The notes beneath the pieces were generated by a model. That model searched no databases. It was given only the letters and a program-made list of their open reading frames with translations, and was not told the DNA's origin. 64,000 nucleotides of DNA from an uncultured Bryobacteraceae bacterium (GTDB taxonomy: Bacteria; Acidobacteriota; Terriglobia; Bryobacterales; Bryobacteraceae): positions 1-64,000 of the forward strand of contig CALJAM010000009.1 in the NCBI GenBank assembly GCA_938027685.1, read 5' to 3'. Position numbers and translations under genes: made by a program. Positions 61,858-64,000 of the stretch are shown here, piece after piece (the first letter of the stretch is position 1; every line of letters starts with the position of its first letter).

Positions 61858-62853
61858 TCAGCGTGCGGGATCTTTGGGGTAGCCGTCGGGGTGTGCGAGC
61901 CGCCAACGCCAGGCGGTCTCGATGATGGAGGCGAGCTCGGGATGACGTGGCTCCCAACCCAAGATTCGCCTGGCCCGTCGGGCATCCGCGACCAGGTGCG
62001 AGGGATCACCCGGCCGGCGCGCCTCCCACCGGGTAGGAATTTCACGACCGGTGACCTCACGCGCCGTGCGGACGACCTCCAGCACCGAATAGCCCTTGCC
62101 ATTGCCGAGATTCAGGAAAAGCGAGTGACCTCCCTGCCGGAGCCAGACCAGCGCGCGTAGGTGGGCGTCGGCGAGATCGCTTACGTGGATGTAGTCGCGT
62201 ACGGCCGTCCCATCGTGCGTGGGGTAGTCATGGCCGAAGATGGGCAAGAAAGGCAACTTTCCTAAGGCGACGGCCAGAACGTTCGGGATCAGGTGGGTCT
62301 CGGGATCGTGGTCCTCGCCACAGCGATCGGTGGCCCCCGCCGCATTGAAGTAGCGCAGCGCGACGAAACGGAGTCCGTGCGCGCGATCGCAGCTCTCCAG
62401 CACCTGCTCCACGAAATACTTCGACCAGCCGTAGGGGTTGGCCGGGCGGCGCGGATGGTCTTCGGGAATGGGAACGGTTTCCGGCTCACCGTAGACGGCG
62501 CATGTCGAGGAGAAGACGAACTGCCGCACGCCCGCCTCCAGAAGGCTTTCGATGAGCATCATGGCCTGGGCCGAGTTGTTCACGTAGTAACGCAAAGGCT
62601 GCTCGACCGATTCACCCACGTAGGCCAGGGCCGCGAAGTGGATGCAGGCCTCCAGATCGTGCTCGCGCGCGATCCGCGCCACCAGGTCGCGGTCGCCGGC
62701 TTCGCCCCGGTAGAAAGGCACGCCTTCGGGCAGGGCGGCGCGATGGCCGCGCCCTAGATTGTCCAGCACGATGACCCGCTCGCCCCGTTGCACCAACAGT
62801 TCGACCGTCACGCTGCCGATGTATCCGGCGCCTCCAGTGACCAGAATCGCCAT
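61858..62853 (-). CDS. galE: UDP-glucose 4-epimerase
   Basis: A 331-residue extended SDR enzyme. It has the NAD motif [21 protein letters not shown]-like residues, [10 protein letters not shown], and the catalytic Y-x3-K in [12 protein letters not shown]. Further GalE features are [23 protein letters not shown] and [11 protein letters not shown]. It interconverts UDP-glucose and UDP-galactose for galactose use or surface polysaccharide synthesis. Confidence 0.94.
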   Translation of the reverse strand: MAILVTGGAGYIGSVTVELLVQRGERVIVLDNLGRGHRAALPEGVPFYRGEAGDRDLVARIAREHDLEACIHFAALAYVGESVEQPLRYYVNNSAQAMMLIESLLEAGVRQFVFSSTCAVYGEPETVPIPEDHPRRPANPYGWSKYFVEQVLESCDRAHGLRFVALRYFNAAGATDRCGEDHDPETHLIPNVLAVALGKLPFLPIFGHDYPTHDGTAVRDYIHVSDLADAHLRALVWLRQGGHSLFLNLGNGKGYSVLEVVRTAREVTGREIPTRWEARRPGDPSHLVADARRARRILGWEPRHPELASIIETAWRWRLAHPDGYPKDPAR

Positions 62854-62875
62854 GGTTCCGCCTCGCCTTTGATTT

Positions 62876-63889
62876 TCAAGGGATCAGCCCCCGCCGGCGC
62901 AGCGCCGCCTGTAGCAGCGGCTCGATGTGCGCGCGGAGTGTTTGGTTCGCGTAGCCGACCCAGGCCACGTCCGCCTCGACGCACAGCGGCGCCTGCAAAG
63001 GGCCGCCCCGCTCGTCGGTGACGATGACGCCTGCCTCGCGCGCGATCAATTCGGCGGCCAGATCGTAGGGATGACAGCAAAGCCCGAGCGCTTGGCCCCG
63101 CTGCTCGAGCACAGGCCGCATGAGAGGACGCAGGTCCGCCACAAAGCGATCGTGCCCCATCATCAGCTCGTAAAGTTGACCGCCGCTGGAAATGTACTGG
63201 TCTTCGAAGCAGGCCGCCTTGCCGGGCGCCGTCGGGCCGACGGCGGCGCGCGCGATCTCGTCGTCGATGGCCGCCAGCTCGTCGCGGGCGCCGGGGAAAA
63301 ACCGGACGACGGTGGCGAAGCCGTGTGCGATGGTCGCGGCCCGCGAAGGGCGGGGAGCGAGCGGAATGCGCTCTCCGGTCAAGCGATTCCAGCGCTCGCC
63401 GCTAACCCCCGCGCCCCGGACGCACCAGAACATATCAGCCAAATGTTGTTTTAGCAGGGGAATCTCGGTCTGGACCGCCAGCTCGATGTCGGCCAGGGTG
63501 GTCGCGGCGCCGAGGTTGGGCGCGACGCCGGTAAGTATCCAGCCGCTGCGCTTCTGGTACATGAGACCGCGCGTGCCGTCGATGGGATCCACGATCAGGC
63601 GCCAGCGCGCCTCGGCTTCGGGGGCTCCGCAGGGCAGCGCGATCCGCCCGCGAGGCAAGCCCTCCGCGATGAGCACCAGGGGCAGATGTGCGGACAGCTC
63701 CTCTTCCACGAGCCTAACGAGCGTCTCTTCGCCGATGCGGTCCACTGCGTAGATGGTGTCGCCTTCGTCGTCACGCGCCACGGCAGCCAGCTCTTCGGCC
63801 GCAGCCTCTTCGAAAGCGGAGAGAATCCGCGCGCGAAGTCGCTCGTGCATCCGCCGCAAGCCGGTCAGCAGGTCAGCGGCGTCAGCCAT
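62876..63889 (-). CDS. Inositol monophosphatase-family phosphatase
   Basis: A 337-residue protein (start [19 protein letters not shown]). It has the metal-binding motif [13 protein letters not shown] and a downstream acidic/Gly segment before [18 protein letters not shown], as in IMPase/FBPase-like enzymes. Substrates may be inositol or sugar phosphates. It overlaps the stop of the upstream gene by 8 bp, which suggests coupled translation and gives the chosen start. Confidence 0.84.
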   Translation of the reverse strand: MADAADLLTGLRRMHERLRARILSAFEEAAAEELAAVARDDEGDTIYAVDRIGEETLVRLVEEELSAHLPLVLIAEGLPRGRIALPCGAPEAEARWRLIVDPIDGTRGLMYQKRSGWILTGVAPNLGAATTLADIELAVQTEIPLLKQHLADMFWCVRGAGVSGERWNRLTGERIPLAPRPSRAATIAHGFATVVRFFPGARDELAAIDDEIARAAVGPTAPGKAACFEDQYISSGGQLYELMMGHDRFVADLRPLMRPVLEQRGQALGLCCHPYDLAAELIAREAGVIVTDERGGPLQAPLCVEADVAWVGYANQTLRAHIEPLLQAALRRRGLIP

Positions 63890-64000
63890 GACGCGCGACC
63901 TCGCGGTAATGCACGCCGGGCAAGGCACGGAGCTCGCGCGCCGTGGCCTCGGGGGCCGCGTCCAGCATGTAGTTGCCGCCGCCGATCTCGGCGCCGGCGA
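63882..64000 (-). CDS. C-terminal end of an unidentified protein (partial)
   Basis: The last 39 residues of a gene that runs off the window, ending in the tail [18 protein letters not shown]...VARHG before the TGA at 63884-63882. The [10 protein letters not shown] stretch looks conserved but I cannot name the family. It is translationally linked to the IMPase gene by the 8-bp overlap. Confidence 0.55.
   Translation of the reverse strand, partial: AGAEIGGGNYMLDAAPEATARELRALPGVHYREVARHG

Overview
This GC-rich chromosomal window most likely comes from an acidobacterium, probably a Solibacter/Bryobacter-like member of the Terriglobia. The assignment rests on the proteins: an RpoB with a cysteine-rich N-terminal insertion, a very large Oar-like TonB receptor with a carboxypeptidase-regulatory domain, a Tat-exported Gfo/Idh/MocA protein, an archaeal/fungal-type Asd and an imuA-imuB-dnaE2 mutasome set. 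It was not tested by phylogeny. No phage, IS, plasmid or CRISPR structure was seen.

Layout. 0-3 kb: the tail of an unknown gene and an exported M14 peptidase. 3-14 kb (minus strand): rplA-rplJ-rplL, then rpoB-rpoC with their own promoter. L11 (rplK) is not next to rplA; two small membrane-protein genes occupy that place. 15-22 kb (plus): pyruvate:ferredoxin oxidoreductase, a dihydroorotate-dehydrogenase-like partner, a strong terminator, and a GH97 glycosidase. 22-27 kb (minus): dnaE2, imuB and imuA. The dnaE2 and imuA promoters carry the same 17-bp direct-repeat operator. 27-30 kb (minus): SRP RNA-dnaX-ybaB-recR, ended by a terminator. 30-34 kb: an IclR regulator divergent from a SUMF1/sialidase/YwqK-type fusion protein. 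34-40 kb (minus): a tightly overlapped diaminopimelate/lysine operon (dapE-like, asd, lysC, dapB, dapA, dapD).

40-44 kb (minus): a Rieske/cytochrome b complex with a nine-heme and a five-heme cytochrome c. Each gene overlaps or closely follows the last, which suggests one quinol-oxidising module. 44.5-47.4 kb (plus): an ArsR regulator, an AhpD-like protein, an ArsP-type permease and a Cys-rich small protein, resembling an uncharacterised metalloid/metal resistance cassette. 47.4-48.8 kb: a 1.35-kb gap with no convincing gene, holding an inverted-repeat element and a tRNA-like remnant. 48.8-54 kb: an Oar-like TonB receptor and a sulfatase, then tRNA-Asn. 54-58 kb (minus): a small H/C-motif membrane protein, a His-rich ZnuD-like TonB receptor and a nucleoside hydrolase. 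58-64 kb: Gfo/Idh/MocA protein, MutM, TolC-like protein, GalE, an IMPase-family phosphatase and a truncated gene.

The physiology suggested is a heterotroph that scavenges glycans, sulfated material and peptides, can oxidise pyruvate with ferredoxin (anaerobic or microaerobic growth), and has quinol-linked multiheme electron transfer. The most interesting items are the shared mutasome operator, the multiheme bc-type module, the ArsR-permease cassette, the three-domain SUMF1-sialidase fusion, the zinc-ribbon insertion in RpoB and the structured 47.4-48.8 kb gap.
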